DNA of 38,162 nt from Oligoflexales bacterium (GTDB lineage Bacteria; Bdellovibrionota; Oligoflexia; Oligoflexales; Oligoflexaceae), in NCBI GenBank assembly GCA_015232735.1, contig JADFZC010000001.1, forward strand, positions 1 through 38,162, read 5' to 3'. This document shows, one piece after another, positions 27,124 to 36,154 of the stretch (position 1 is its first letter; each line of letters begins with the position of its first letter). The translations under genes were made by a program, and so were the position numbers. Under the pieces are notes generated by a model. The model saw only the letters and a program-made list of their open reading frames with translations. It ran no database searches and was not told the DNA's origin.

Positions 27124-28218
27124 TTACGATCCTTTCAAGGTGGAATTCAAAAAGGAGATAACTTCTCTTTTTAGAGAGGATACTTTGTCAATATTCTCAA
27201 GCATTCTTCCATCCGAGGCATAGTCCAGGCTGAAAGCATGACCAGCCTTGAGCATCTGGATGAAGACAATTTCCTTTTTCTTAATGCTGCTTACATAAAC
27301 TGTCTTATTTGAGGTCAAATCGTCAGATAACTGCAATCCCTGTTTTAATGAGAGGATCTTTCCTACCAGTTCCTTGGGCTGGTTTATATCTACGGTTTGG
27401 TCATCCTTGCTGTGAACAATAAGTATTGGAGGAATGTCGCTCCTTAAGTAATTGACTGGAGAGGCCTCTGCCCATAAATCCGGATTGCTGTTCCTTTTAA
27501 CTCCCGTATAGATGTAAGAATTTCCATCCTTGAGCCGCGTTGTCGGTGTTCCGTCATCTTTTGAATATACTCTGGTATTTAGATTTGTAATGCCATAAAG
27601 ATCTATGACCGATTTAAATGATAAATGAAATTTTTGCCGGTTGAATTTCTCATTGTTGCCGGCAAAAGCAACCATAAGTGCAAGGTGCCCTCCGGCTGAA
27701 GCTCCCATTATCGAATAGGAACTATTATCTATTCCAAATTTAGCGCTATTTTTAATAAGAAATATTACAGACTCTATGCATTGGTTAATATTTTTAGGAT
27801 AAGTAGGATTTTTTTCAGAAGCCAGTTCGTATCCAACGCTGGCAAAAACATAGCCGGCTGCTGCGATGTTGTTTCCAATGTTGATTTCACGCTTCCCACT
27901 TTTATGGTTTGTTACCCAGCCTCCGCCATGAAAATAAACGATTAGAGGCAGTTTCTTATCAGATGGGACATCGGGATAATAAAGATCCAGGGACTGAAAC
28001 CTGACCGGCAAATTTTCTATTGGATGTTCCATGTAGATAATGTCGTTTTTTCTGCAAATTCTATTGAAAGGCTGAAGGGACGAAATCGGATCCGCTATCT
28101 CTGAACAATATGGCTTTTGTTTGTCATGAATATCATTTTTTGCTGACATCCTGTTTTCCATTGTAATGCATGAAATGATTCCTATCATTATCAGTGGCAG
28201 GAATATATTGCTTTTCAA
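27124..28218 (-). CDS. Alpha/beta-hydrolase esterase lipoprotein
   Basis: Predicted membrane-anchored carboxylesterase of 364 residues (BD-FAE / Abhydrolase_3 type). Signal peptide with IISC lipobox, Cys17. Oxyanion loop VYFHGGGW (94-101), nucleophile elbow GASAG with Ser174, acid in VHSKDDQTVD (Asp272 or Asp273), and His327 in KAGHAFSLD: a full catalytic triad. TTG 28218 is used because GGAG lies 8 bases upstream and the signal peptide begins right after it; the next in-frame ATG would cut the signal. Substrate not readable. Monocistronic. Confidence 0.88.
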   Translation of the reverse strand: MKSNIFLPLIMIGIISCITMENRMSAKNDIHDKQKPYCSEIADPISSLQPFNRICRKNDIIYMEHPIENLPVRFQSLDLYYPDVPSDKKLPLIVYFHGGGWVTNHKSGKREINIGNNIAAAGYVFASVGYELASEKNPTYPKNINQCIESVIFLIKNSAKFGIDNSSYSIMGASAGGHLALMVAFAGNNEKFNRQKFHLSFKSVIDLYGITNLNTRVYSKDDGTPTTRLKDGNSYIYTGVKRNSNPDLWAEASPVNYLRSDIPPILIVHSKDDQTVDINQPKELVGKILSLKQGLQLSDDLTSNKTVYVSSIKKKEIVFIQMLKAGHAFSLDYASDGRMLENIDKVSSLKREVISFLNSTLKGS

Positions 28219-28425
28219 TTATTTTTCTCCGAAAAAATTTGTGTTATACTCTACTAGACTATGATCTTATAACATACCTATTTTGAGTGAGAAATAATGA
28301 TTTGAGGATAATGTTAAAATGAAACATCCATCTGGTGACAGAAATTTTGTGAAATCACTAAAAAATACAGATTTTTTCAATACCGGCATTTTCATATTGA
28401 TAGAAGAAGACAGGAAACATAACGT

Positions 28426-29631
28426 ATGAAAGAAAAATCCTCACGCTGGAATAGGAAGAAAATCGATGAAATCAAGAAGAAAGTCAGTGACGAACTTTCT
28501 TTAATGCCACAGAAGGAGAAATTGCCGTTTTTGCTTTCAACTATTTCCAGTCTTGATGTGGCCCGTTCATCGGAGGCTCGGTTAAAGGCATATGTGCTTA
28601 TAATTTCGGCTTTGGTACATCACCAAAGGTATAGAGGGTTAAAGGCAAGTCAGGTTGAAAATCTGTTACAGAGGGCGTATGCGATACTAAAACTCCAGGG
28701 GATAAAACCAGGTGTTTCAACGCTTTCATTCCTATTCGGAGAGATTCATCATGTACGCAGCCTGATTTACAGGAAGGACGGCCTGGTATGGAAATCTGCA
28801 TGGGAACAGCAGCTGGCTTCATATCTGTCCCGCCCAACGGTATTTGGAGGAAAGGCATTCCAGGCGGTTTCATATGGGGGACGTCTGCTTCGTCTCGGTC
28901 ATAGCATGGCTGCATATCAGGCTTTTCGCAGTGTTCCGGAAATGGAATATGATAAGGGACGGAGAGAGCTTTCATACATTGGCAGGATTCAGGCTCTTCG
29001 CCTAAGTGGTGATTTTAAAAGGGCTAAAAGTGAGATTGATTCTGTTCTTTCTGAAAATCTTTCAGATCCGGCAAGGCTTGAGATAGAGTGGGAACAGAAA
29101 TGTATTTTGGCATGCTGCCAAAAGGATCTTTCACCGCTAGTAATGGCCACGCTTAAGAAAGGCTCTCATTATCAAAGCACCTATCTTGTAGAAACTTTCT
29201 TATGGGTGAGCGCTGCCAGCAGCAGAAAATGGCTTGAGCGTGTAACAGCCATGCGGACTCTAGCGCGTGATGCGGCTGTGCGTCCCAAGAAGCTTGAACT
29301 TTTTTTCAAGGCTGCTTTGACCATTGAGGAGTGTTATGATATTGAGATCCCGCTTCCTCTCAGACTAAAAAAACTTGGCGATCTGCTTTCCACGATAGGC
29401 ATGCTTTTGAATATAGACAAAGAGATGCTGGTATGGCTTGCTGCTACAAGATGGCTTGTGAGAATACAATGTTTTTCATTGGCTATTTATACTCTGGGTG
29501 AATATGAAAGTCTTTCACGCCGGCTCAGTGGTGGGAGAAATCAGGATGTTTTTGTGATTGCTCAAGATCTTTTTGAAAGTGACTGGTATTGTGCGAAAAA
29601 CAATGTTTTAGAGAAAAATAATCCCGGATAA
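28426..29631 (+). CDS. Hypothetical helical-repeat protein
   Basis: Basic cytosolic protein of 401 residues, no signal peptide or membrane helix. Helical throughout, with TPR-like spacing of aromatic/Ala positions in the middle (SMAAYQAFRSVPEM, RIQALRLSGDFKRAKSEIDS). The first 30 residues are Lys-rich. AGGAAA is 8-12 bases before ATG 28426. No family recognised and no partner gene adjacent. The 207 bases upstream hold no feature I can name beyond AT-rich promoter-like DNA. Confidence 0.7.
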   Translation: MKEKSSRWNRKKIDEIKKKVSDELSLMPQKEKLPFLLSTISSLDVARSSEARLKAYVLIISALVHHQRYRGLKASQVENLLQRAYAILKLQGIKPGVSTLSFLFGEIHHVRSLIYRKDGLVWKSAWEQQLASYLSRPTVFGGKAFQAVSYGGRLLRLGHSMAAYQAFRSVPEMEYDKGRRELSYIGRIQALRLSGDFKRAKSEIDSVLSENLSDPARLEIEWEQKCILACCQKDLSPLVMATLKKGSHYQSTYLVETFLWVSAASSRKWLERVTAMRTLARDAAVRPKKLELFFKAALTIEECYDIEIPLPLRLKKLGDLLSTIGMLLNIDKEMLVWLAATRWLVRIQCFSLAIYTLGEYESLSRRLSGGRNQDVFVIAQDLFESDWYCAKNNVLEKNNPG

Positions 29632-29701
29632 CCTTTGTGATGATTGCTGAAAAAATATTTCATTTGATTCTCTGAGATATTTGGGAATCCTGATGGACTG
29701 G

Positions 29702-30775
29702 CTATCTTTTGCATTCTTTGGAATTAAAAATTTCCGAGGCCGGTATTATTATTGATGCGACCTTGGCAGTTGAAGTCAAGGATGCAGGCTTATATAAACC
29801 GATGGCAACATTCTCTTTTGTTTTATCCGTATAGTAACATTGATCGATTTGATATCCTTTTTCAAAAAGAGATTCATATTCAAGGACGATTTTGGATTCT
29901 TCTTTTGGATCGCATGACTCTATATAATCCCTAAGTTTTTCCTTTTGAGGCTCATTGCCGCAATAGGGAACCGATGCCAGACTTATCGATATTTCACAAC
30001 TTTGCTTAAGCTTATCCCAGAAATATCCGTTTAGGTTGCATTCTGTTTGAGATGGATACGATACGGCTGGCGCCTGGGAAGGAACGGGGGGAGCAGCAGG
30101 CGGATTTTTTGTCTCATTATCATTAGAATTGTTTAAAGCTTTTGTTGCGTCTTCGCCTGCATTTGCCATGGAGGTTTGGGTTTCCTGTGATCCTAAGGCT
30201 TTTTTTGTGATACTGTTCTGTACCAGATTTTTCCAAAGGGTAATGTCAAAAGTCTGAAAAGGCTTATTATCGAGAGGATCTTTAAAAGCAATTTTTGTCT
30301 GTCCAACTTTTTGTTCGACAACAGGTATTGTTTTATCGGATGGATTTCCATAGGTACGAAGAATAATCGGATCTTCGGTAGATATGGCGAAGGATTTGGA
30401 AAACGAGCCGTCGTCCTGTGTCTGGATTATTGTGATGACCGTTCCGGAAAAACTTGGATTTGGCTGATCTTTTTGATCTGAAATCAGGACCTTCCGATCT
30501 ATCTGAAGAACGACTATTTGAATTTTCCCTGTATCCTGACTATCAGGTTTTGCTGATCCGGCCTTGCCTCCGAGGGTAATATCATTATCTGTTCTTGCTA
30601 TTGCTATCGATCCTGGATCAACAAGATAACCGGGAAGTCCCTCACCGGTCTCACTTGGCCTTTCATCGTCCGGTTTTGCGTTTATCTTTGTTGACTGTCC
30701 TGAAAATGACGAAAACAGGTTGCATGAGGATAATAAAAGAATGGTAAGAAATGTTATGCTTAAACAGCCTTGCAT
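29702..30775 (-). CDS. Predicted lipoprotein with Cys-Trp-Cys motif
   Basis: Lipoprotein of 357 residues from ATG 30775 (AGGGAAG about 7 bases upstream); ATG 30799 is also in frame. Lipobox LSSC follows a hydrophobic stretch (ITFLTILLL). A Ser/Asp-rich linker leads to a beta-rich middle (IQIVVLQIDRKVLISDQ; FSKSFAISTEDPIILRTYG), a Pro/Ala-rich linker (PPAAPPVPSQAPA) and a C-terminal Cys-containing part starting CNLNGYFWDKLKQSC, the same motif as in the lipoprotein at 2.1 kb. Function unknown; cell-envelope location inferred. Confidence 0.75.
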   Translation of the reverse strand: MQGCLSITFLTILLLSSCNLFSSFSGQSTKINAKPDDERPSETGEGLPGYLVDPGSIAIARTDNDITLGGKAGSAKPDSQDTGKIQIVVLQIDRKVLISDQKDQPNPSFSGTVITIIQTQDDGSFSKSFAISTEDPIILRTYGNPSDKTIPVVEQKVGQTKIAFKDPLDNKPFQTFDITLWKNLVQNSITKKALGSQETQTSMANAGEDATKALNNSNDNETKNPPAAPPVPSQAPAVSYPSQTECNLNGYFWDKLKQSCEISISLASVPYCGNEPQKEKLRDYIESCDPKEESKIVLEYESLFEKGYQIDQCYYTDKTKENVAIGLYKPASLTSTAKVASIIIPASEIFNSKECKR

Positions 30776-31076
30776 TATGGTCTTCCCTTTTGTGGTCATT
30801 TTGTTTCTTTTTTGTATCGGGAAAATGATTAAAAAGTTTATGTCATTGTGTAACCCATGAAGATGACGAGATAAAAAATGGCAGCCTTTGTTTATGAAAC
30901 CATTGAGTTAAAATTTTTACTGAACCTTTGGTGAAGATTTTTTGGGACAGGTATGAGCTTACATTTTAAGTTATAAAATAATTTTCAATTTCATTGTGGT
31001 TATTTGTGATATTTGTTTAAAATATTCCTTTAAAATATTATTTTAGCTAAATTATAATAGATTGGAGATCTTCAGG

Positions 31077-32078
31077 ATGGAACGGTCAAATATTCGTGGG
31101 TTGGTCCTTTCGTTCACAGTGATGGGCAGCCTGATGGTTCCATTGTCTATCGAACTTGTAAAACGATCTCATCCCCCTTCCACCATTTTTTTTGGACTAT
31201 TCAGCCTTTTTTTGTGGGGAGTGCTTTTTCTTGCTCTTGGCATGACGGATCTTTTAAAACGGGTAAAAGGCTGGTGTAACAAAAATCAAAAAGTGATTTT
31301 TTACATTACTTCGTCCATATCAATCCCATGGTTTATATACGCTGCAGGTACAGGCGAGTCGCGTCCGGTTATATGGGTAAGTGTGTTATTGTACATAATG
31401 GCTCCTCTTTTTATTATGTACGATACCTTGGGCAGAGAACATAGCCTCGGTGTCAGGGAGATTGCTTTCATATGTCTGATATTCCTTCCAATAAATCATG
31501 GTTTCTTGCATAAATGCTTTATTTGGCCTGAAAATTTGGGGGCGGCCGCTTATACAAATTTTTTGGGAGTTATTCTTGTTGTAGTAATCCTTGAAGGATA
31601 TCTTGGTGTTGAGGGAATCGGTTACAGATTTAAATTTTATAGGGAGGATCTTGGAATTATCTTGAAGAATTTCTGCATCTTTATGGTAATTGCGCTGCCC
31701 ATAGGGATTTTTTCATCCTTTGTAACTCCTTCTGGGAACATAAAATCTCCAGGAGAAATTTTTTTGAGCTTCATAGGAATTTTTCTTCTAATAGCTATAC
31801 CGGAAGAAGTTCTTTTTCGCGGAGTCATCCAGAATCTTCTGACCAAATCATTGAAGCGTCCCAGGATTGCTCTTATAGTTTCAGCTATGATATTTTCACT
31901 TTCGCATGCTAACAAGGCAGGTGTCCCAGATGGTCCGATTCCGGATTACCGTTATCTAATCCTTGCTGGAATTGCGGGAATATTCTATGGTCTTTCATAT
32001 CAGAAGGGAAAGACACTGATGCCGGCAGTGATGGTGCATACTCTAGTGGATTTGACTTGGGCAAATTTTCTAATTTGA
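31077..32078 (+). CDS. CPBP-family intramembrane glutamic protease-like protein
   Basis: Polytopic membrane protein of 333 residues with about eight hydrophobic helices. The C-terminal CPBP/Rce1-type motifs are present: IPEEVLFRG (Glu243, Glu244, Arg248), FSLSHA with His277, and MVHTLVDLTW with His321. Bacterial members process or bind membrane peptides in some systems; the target here is unknown. GGAG about 10 bases before ATG 31077 supports that start over TTG 31062. The preceding 277 bases are AT-rich with no other gene. It ends against a minus-strand gene fragment. Confidence 0.85.
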   Translation: MERSNIRGLVLSFTVMGSLMVPLSIELVKRSHPPSTIFFGLFSLFLWGVLFLALGMTDLLKRVKGWCNKNQKVIFYITSSISIPWFIYAAGTGESRPVIWVSVLLYIMAPLFIMYDTLGREHSLGVREIAFICLIFLPINHGFLHKCFIWPENLGAAAYTNFLGVILVVVILEGYLGVEGIGYRFKFYREDLGIILKNFCIFMVIALPIGIFSSFVTPSGNIKSPGEIFLSFIGIFLLIAIPEEVLFRGVIQNLLTKSLKRPRIALIVSAMIFSLSHANKAGVPDGPIPDYRYLILAGIAGIFYGLSYQKGKTLMPAVMVHTLVDLTWANFLI

Positions 32079-32079
32079 G

Positions 32080-32390
32080 AGAAGATTTCTTTTTGCAAAC
32101 CATCTGAGCTCTTGCTAAGCCCTTCAATTCATCGAATCGAAGAGTCATCAATACACTTATTATTTGATCTTTAGCTTTGTCGATATTGCTCCTAATGTCT
32201 TTAATTGAGTTCTCCAATTCTTTTTGAGATTTTTCTGAGCGATACATAGAATATGCAGCTTTAGCTATCTCAGCATATTGGCTATAACCCAAACTACTAA
32301 GCAGAGCCCCATATATTAGTATTATTTTTTCACAAACATTTAATAAACTCCATTCTCCGTTATTTTCTGTTTTTTTTATTTTTATTAAGT
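32080..32390 (-). pseudogene. Gene fragment lacking start and end, unknown family
   Basis: A minus-strand frame is open from 32403 through the 3' end of the CPBP gene. The part up to about 32080 reads like real protein (KSQKELENSIKDIRSNIDKA, VLMTLRFDELKGLARAQM; helical, charged) and beyond that it merely runs antisense through the CPBP gene. There is no ATG or GTG start; TTG 32292 has no ribosome binding site. Best read as an internal piece of a lost gene. Confidence 0.4.
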
Positions 32391-32398
32391 TGCGGGAT

Positions 32399-32959
32399 TT
32401 AGTCTATATGTGCTCCGTATGGATTTATTATCCCTTTTGCAAAATCCGCAATATATTGCCAAGATGGATTCGGAATCACGATAAAATCTGAACTTAAACA
32501 ACCTGCCTTTGCTGAACCCACCTCTAATTCACGAGTAACTTGAATCATTGTTGTTGTCTTGGAATTATCAGCTGCTGTTAAAGAAAGTCGCTTGAGGTTA
32601 CCGCTATCAGTTGAAAAAGCAAATTTGCCCTTTGTCGCAGGGTAGGAGATTTCACTTGCTGGACATGCAACCTCAGTCTGAATTTCAAACTCATCAAGGC
32701 TGACTTTTAATGTGCCGAATGCAATCACATGATAAATTTGATACTGATCCCCGCACGTTTCAGCTAAGAGAGCCTTACTATTGCCAACAATGAACTTTGT
32801 ATCGCAAACAGCTTCATATGTGGTTAACTTTCTTGTTGCAAAAACTCCCCAATCCCCATCTAGCGGAGTTGTAATTACGGTAGGCTGGTCATCCCCCTTT
32901 TTGGAACCACATGCTGTAAGTATTGACGCAATGGCAAAAACTACTATTAATTTTCTCAT
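32399..32959 (-). CDS. Small predicted lipoprotein, paralog A
   Basis: Lipoprotein of 186 residues: signal peptide MRKLIVVFAIASILTAC, Cys17. Then GDDQPTVITTPLDGDW, a beta-rich body with four more Cys positions (AVCDTKF, AETCGD, EVACPAS, AGCLSS) shared with paralog B. About 40% identical to B over the mature region by eye, but nearly identical in the first 30 residues. ATG 32959 has GAGG about 10 bases upstream. Function unknown. Confidence 0.8.
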   Translation of the reverse strand: MRKLIVVFAIASILTACGSKKGDDQPTVITTPLDGDWGVFATRKLTTYEAVCDTKFIVGNSKALLAETCGDQYQIYHVIAFGTLKVSLDEFEIQTEVACPASEISYPATKGKFAFSTDSGNLKRLSLTAADNSKTTTMIQVTRELEVGSAKAGCLSSDFIVIPNPSWQYIADFAKGIINPYGAHID

Positions 32960-32990
32960 CTTATATTTACCTCTCATTAATAATTATAAA
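32849..32990. repeat. 5' segment shared with paralog B
   Basis: Nearly identical (a handful of differences) to 33502-33643, covering the signal peptide, lipobox and leader with ribosome binding site. The downstream halves of the genes have diverged far more. Confidence 0.8.
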
Positions 32991-33051
32991 TATTCCAAAA
33001 ATGAAAATTATTCGGTTAACATGCATAGAAATATATCCTCAAACCTTTTAA

Positions 33052-33612
33052 TTATTGAAGAGGTGAATTAATCGGTGCCAATACTCTTGATATAAAATTC
33101 GCTATATTGTTCCACGATTCGTTTGGCATAACCATAAAGTTAACTTCTAAACAACCTACTTTTGCAGCATTTGCAGCCTGTTCCTTTAGAATCTGATTGA
33201 AATCGGTCTTTTTTGTTCCATCTTCTGAGGCTAATGACAAATATTTTGTGTTACTAGAAGCAAGAGCGATAGTAAATTTGCCTTTCGTTGAAGGAAAAGA
33301 GACTCCTTCAAGTGGTGGGCATGCTGCTTCCGTCTTAATTTCATAGACATCTCCAACAACCTCAAGAGAACCAAATGCCACAACATGATAATTTTGAAAG
33401 GCATGATCGCATGTTTCTCCGAGAAAGGCTTTTCCTTCCCCTACAATTAATCGTGTGTCGCATATAAAGCCATATTTAATAGTACTTGTACCAGCTGCAA
33501 TCCAATCCCCATTTAGCGGAGTTGTAGTTATGGTAGGCTGGTCATCCCCCTTTTTGGGACCACATGCTGCAAGTATTGACGCTATGGCAAAAACTACTAT
33601 TAATTTTCTCAT
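33052..33612 (-). CDS. Small predicted lipoprotein, paralog B
   Basis: Lipoprotein of 186 residues in tandem upstream of paralog A, 92 bases apart. Signal peptide MRKLIVVFAIASILAAC with Cys17, GDDQPTITTTPLNGDW, and the same Cys pattern (FICDTRL, GETCDH, EAACPPL, VGCLEV). The conserved Cys residues suggest two disulfides in a periplasm-facing domain. ATG 33612 with GAGG upstream, as in A. Probably transcribed together with A. Confidence 0.8.
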   Translation of the reverse strand: MRKLIVVFAIASILAACGPKKGDDQPTITTTPLNGDWIAAGTSTIKYGFICDTRLIVGEGKAFLGETCDHAFQNYHVVAFGSLEVVGDVYEIKTEAACPPLEGVSFPSTKGKFTIALASSNTKYLSLASEDGTKKTDFNQILKEQAANAAKVGCLEVNFMVMPNESWNNIANFISRVLAPINSPLQ

Positions 33613-33643
33613 CTTATATTTACCTCTCATTAATAATTATAAA
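33502..33643. repeat. 5' segment shared with paralog A
   Basis: Partner of 32849-32990, offset 653 bases. Includes leader, start and signal-peptide coding region. Confidence 0.8.
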
Positions 33644-33914
33644 CAGAGCAATACTGTTTATTTATCAAGCATCCCAATCAATACAATATTTAAAATAGCC
33701 CTGTCAAATTTTTATGAGTTCTAAATTCGGTCTTTAAATTATTATAAAATATTTAATATTTTGATAATTTGTGATTAATGAATAAATGTGAGTAGTTAAA
33801 TTCCAGAAATCTGTTTCAGTGGCGTGTCATTATAACGCAGGATTCATGAGTATTCCGACCCAAATTCAAGAATGAATCCGGTCGACTGTGTTTGTCAACA
33901 TAGCTTTCCCACAG

Positions 33915-33987
<73 letters not shown>

Positions 33988-34139
33988 ATCCTTTTTAGGA
34001 CACCATAATCCTATCTTATCTTTTTACTGTCAAGACGCTATTTTAAAATTGAACAATATGCTTACGCAATCCCGCCCATTTATGGGTGGGTCAAGCAAGT
34101 ATGAGCTAGCTGAGCGCAGCGGAAGGTGAGTAGCCAATC

Positions 34140-34610
34140 TCATGATTTACGTTTTTTTCCTAAAAGAGCATTAGATTTTTTTATATTTTTTGGGTCCGCA
34201 GGTCTTCTTTGGTCAGCAATGTACTGTTTCACCACATCCAGTGGGGCTCCTCCGCAAGACACGACGCAATAACTTGGCGACCAAAGATGTTCTCCCCAGA
34301 ATTTTGTTTTTATTTGAGGCCAGTACTCTTGTCTTAAGAGATAGGAAGATTTTCCTTTAAGTTTTCCAACCAGATTAGCAATTGCCAATTTGGGAGGACA
34401 CGATATCATAAGATGGACATGATCATCTTCCCCGCTAAATTCTATAAGTTTAGCATCCATTTGATTACATGTTTCATCAAAGATAGTGTTAAGTCTATTA
34501 AGAATGCTTTCAGTAAATATACCTCTTCGATATTTTGTAATAAAGACTAGATGTACATAATTTTTAAAAACACAAGATCTACCAGTTCTCCATTTAAAAT
34601 TATCATCCAT
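34140..34610 (-). CDS. tnpA: TnpA, Y1 (HUH) tyrosine transposase of IS200/IS605 family
   Basis: Single-strand transposase of 156 residues that cuts and joins the hairpin ends of the element. KNYVHLVFITKYRRGIF at the N-terminus is the family signature; the HUH motif is HVH (His64, His66) and the catalytic tyrosine is Tyr130 in VVKQYIADQRR. All catalytic residues are present. GGAGG about 11 bases before ATG 34610; the ATG at 34643 would add 11 residues over the ribosome binding site. Confidence 0.92.
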   Translation of the reverse strand: MDDNFKWRTGRSCVFKNYVHLVFITKYRRGIFTESILNRLNTIFDETCNQMDAKLIEFSGEDDHVHLMISCPPKLAIANLVGKLKGKSSYLLRQEYWPQIKTKFWGEHLWSPSYCVVSCGGAPLDVVKQYIADQRRPADPKNIKKSNALLGKKRKS

Positions 34611-34666
34611 AAACTTGACATCCTCCAGAACATTTTGTAGCATTTGCGAAGCAAAGGAACAAGAGC

Positions 34667-36040
34667 ATGTTAATGGGGATTAAATTACAGGCACGTCCTA
34701 CGGAAACTCAGAAGTCAGTGCTGAGCCAGTGGATGGGTTGTGCGCGTTTTGTTTGGAACGCTAAATGCGATGAAGATAAATATCTAAGCTCATTTGCAAG
34801 AAAATTTTTACCAATAGGTACTTATGCACCTATAGACCAGAAGTTTGCTCAATATAAGAACAAAGAGCTGTCGCCATGGCTCTATGATTGTCCGAGCCAA
34901 ATATTGCGCAACTCAGCCGTGGGTTGGTATCAAACCTATCAAAAATTCCTAAGAGGGGAGTGTGGAAAGCCAAAACATAAAAAAAAGTGTGATGGTGGTA
35001 GTGTTCACTTAACGAGCGAATTATTTAGTTTTGTAAAATGCGAGGATGGTGTTTCGCGACTGTTTATAGGGAGCAAGACAAACAATATTGGTTTTCTGGC
35101 GATTAAGAATCATACTTCCTATAATGTTCCGAACTCAATACATATCAAAAAAAAGAATGGTGAGTATTCTGTCTCTTTTTGTTACGAGGATGAACTTGAT
35201 GAGTCAAATCTAAACAATCAAAAAGACAGTTTGGATTATCTTAAAGATGCCTCGAAGGAGTATCTGGAGAAATATGCAGTAGGTATTGACAGAGGTGTGA
35301 TCAGACCGATTCAGGCAGGCAACGATATTTTTGATTTAACCCCCGAGCAAAAGAGAAACAAAATAGCGAAAGAAAAATATTTAAACCGCTATCAAAGACG
35401 TCTATCGAAGCAGAAAAAAGGATCTAAACGTCGTGGTAAAACAAAGAGAAAAGTTGCACTATGTCATAAAAAGATCGCAAATATCAGAAAGGATTTTTGC
35501 CATAAGGCAAGTCATAGTATAGTTTCGAAAAAAGATAATAAAATAATTATATTGGAAGATCTTCAAACCAAGAATATGACCAGAAGACCCAAGGCTAAAA
35601 AAAATGAGATGGGGCATTGGGAAAAGAACCAGGCAAAAGCAAAAGCTGGTCTTAATAAGTCAATTCTTGATAAGGGATGGCACCAATTGGAATCGTATAT
35701 AAAATATAAATCCTATAGGGCTGGTAAAGTTTGGTTTAAAATACCGGCTCTTTACACCTCTCAGGAGTGTGCTGCTTGTGGCCACACTCATCCCGACAAT
35801 CGCATGAGTCAAAGTGTCTTCTCATGTGTGAGTTGTGGTCATACTGACAACGCCGATCATAATGCGGCAGAGGTAATTAAAAAACGAGCAATCAAATTAA
35901 TTTTAGACTCTGGAACGGAGTTGTCTAAGAGGGGTGTCCTTTTAGATACAGGACGTGGAGCCATAAATAAGACGAAACGAGCTAAAGCGAGTAGCGCATA
36001 CGGCAACGAAGCGTCAAAAAAGAAAAGAAAAGTGGCCTAA
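34667..36040 (+). CDS. tnpB: TnpB, RuvC-like RNA-guided nuclease of IS605 element
   Basis: 457 residues. N-terminal helix-turn-helix/WED-type start (LQARPTETQKSVLSQWMG), RuvC-I VGIDRG with Asp208, RuvC-II ILEDLQTKNM with Glu297, zinc finger Cys368/Cys371/Cys387/Cys390 (CAACG, CVSCG), RuvC-III NADHNAAE with Asp397. TnpB proteins are guided by an RNA from the tnpB 3' end and right end and cut the donor-joint target; the complete triad suggests a working nuclease. AAAGGAAC lies about 5 bases before ATG 34667. The C-terminus is Lys-rich. Divergent from tnpA with 56 bases between starts. Confidence 0.93.
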   Translation: MLMGIKLQARPTETQKSVLSQWMGCARFVWNAKCDEDKYLSSFARKFLPIGTYAPIDQKFAQYKNKELSPWLYDCPSQILRNSAVGWYQTYQKFLRGECGKPKHKKKCDGGSVHLTSELFSFVKCEDGVSRLFIGSKTNNIGFLAIKNHTSYNVPNSIHIKKKNGEYSVSFCYEDELDESNLNNQKDSLDYLKDASKEYLEKYAVGIDRGVIRPIQAGNDIFDLTPEQKRNKIAKEKYLNRYQRRLSKQKKGSKRRGKTKRKVALCHKKIANIRKDFCHKASHSIVSKKDNKIIILEDLQTKNMTRRPKAKKNEMGHWEKNQAKAKAGLNKSILDKGWHQLESYIKYKSYRAGKVWFKIPALYTSQECAACGHTHPDNRMSQSVFSCVSCGHTDNADHNAAEVIKKRAIKLILDSGTELSKRGVLLDTGRGAINKTKRAKASSAYGNEASKKKRKVA

Positions 36041-36087
36041 AGCCGCTTAGTATTGGAAGCTAGGCTCTTTAGGGCCGAGTAGTTCAC
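35980..36087 (+). ncRNA. Possible guide (omega/re) RNA region at the IS right end
   Basis: In characterised TnpB systems the guide RNA overlaps the 3' end of tnpB and the right end, with the guide taken from DNA just outside. Here the tail of tnpB and the hairpin at about 36062-36079 occupy that position. Placement is by analogy; no RNA boundary is visible in the sequence. Confidence 0.35.
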
Positions 36088-36154
36088 TTAATCTCCCATT
36101 CTGATAGATGTTCGGCTTTCGATTAATTTTTCAGCACTTATTCAGGTATCTTGT

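Larger units (their letters stand above)
34066..36087. mobile_element. IS200/IS605-family insertion sequence, IS605-type, apparently intact
   Basis: About 2.0 kb with divergent tnpA and tnpB. Left end: TTAC at 34062-34065, the known target of IS605/IS608-type elements, then a subterminal hairpin CCCGCCCATTTATGGGTGGG. Right end: hairpin AGGCTCTTTAGGGCCGAG downstream of tnpB, then TTCAC at 36083-36087. No terminal inverted repeats or target duplication, as expected for the single-strand peel-and-paste mechanism. Exact boundaries are inferred from these signals. Confidence 0.8.
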
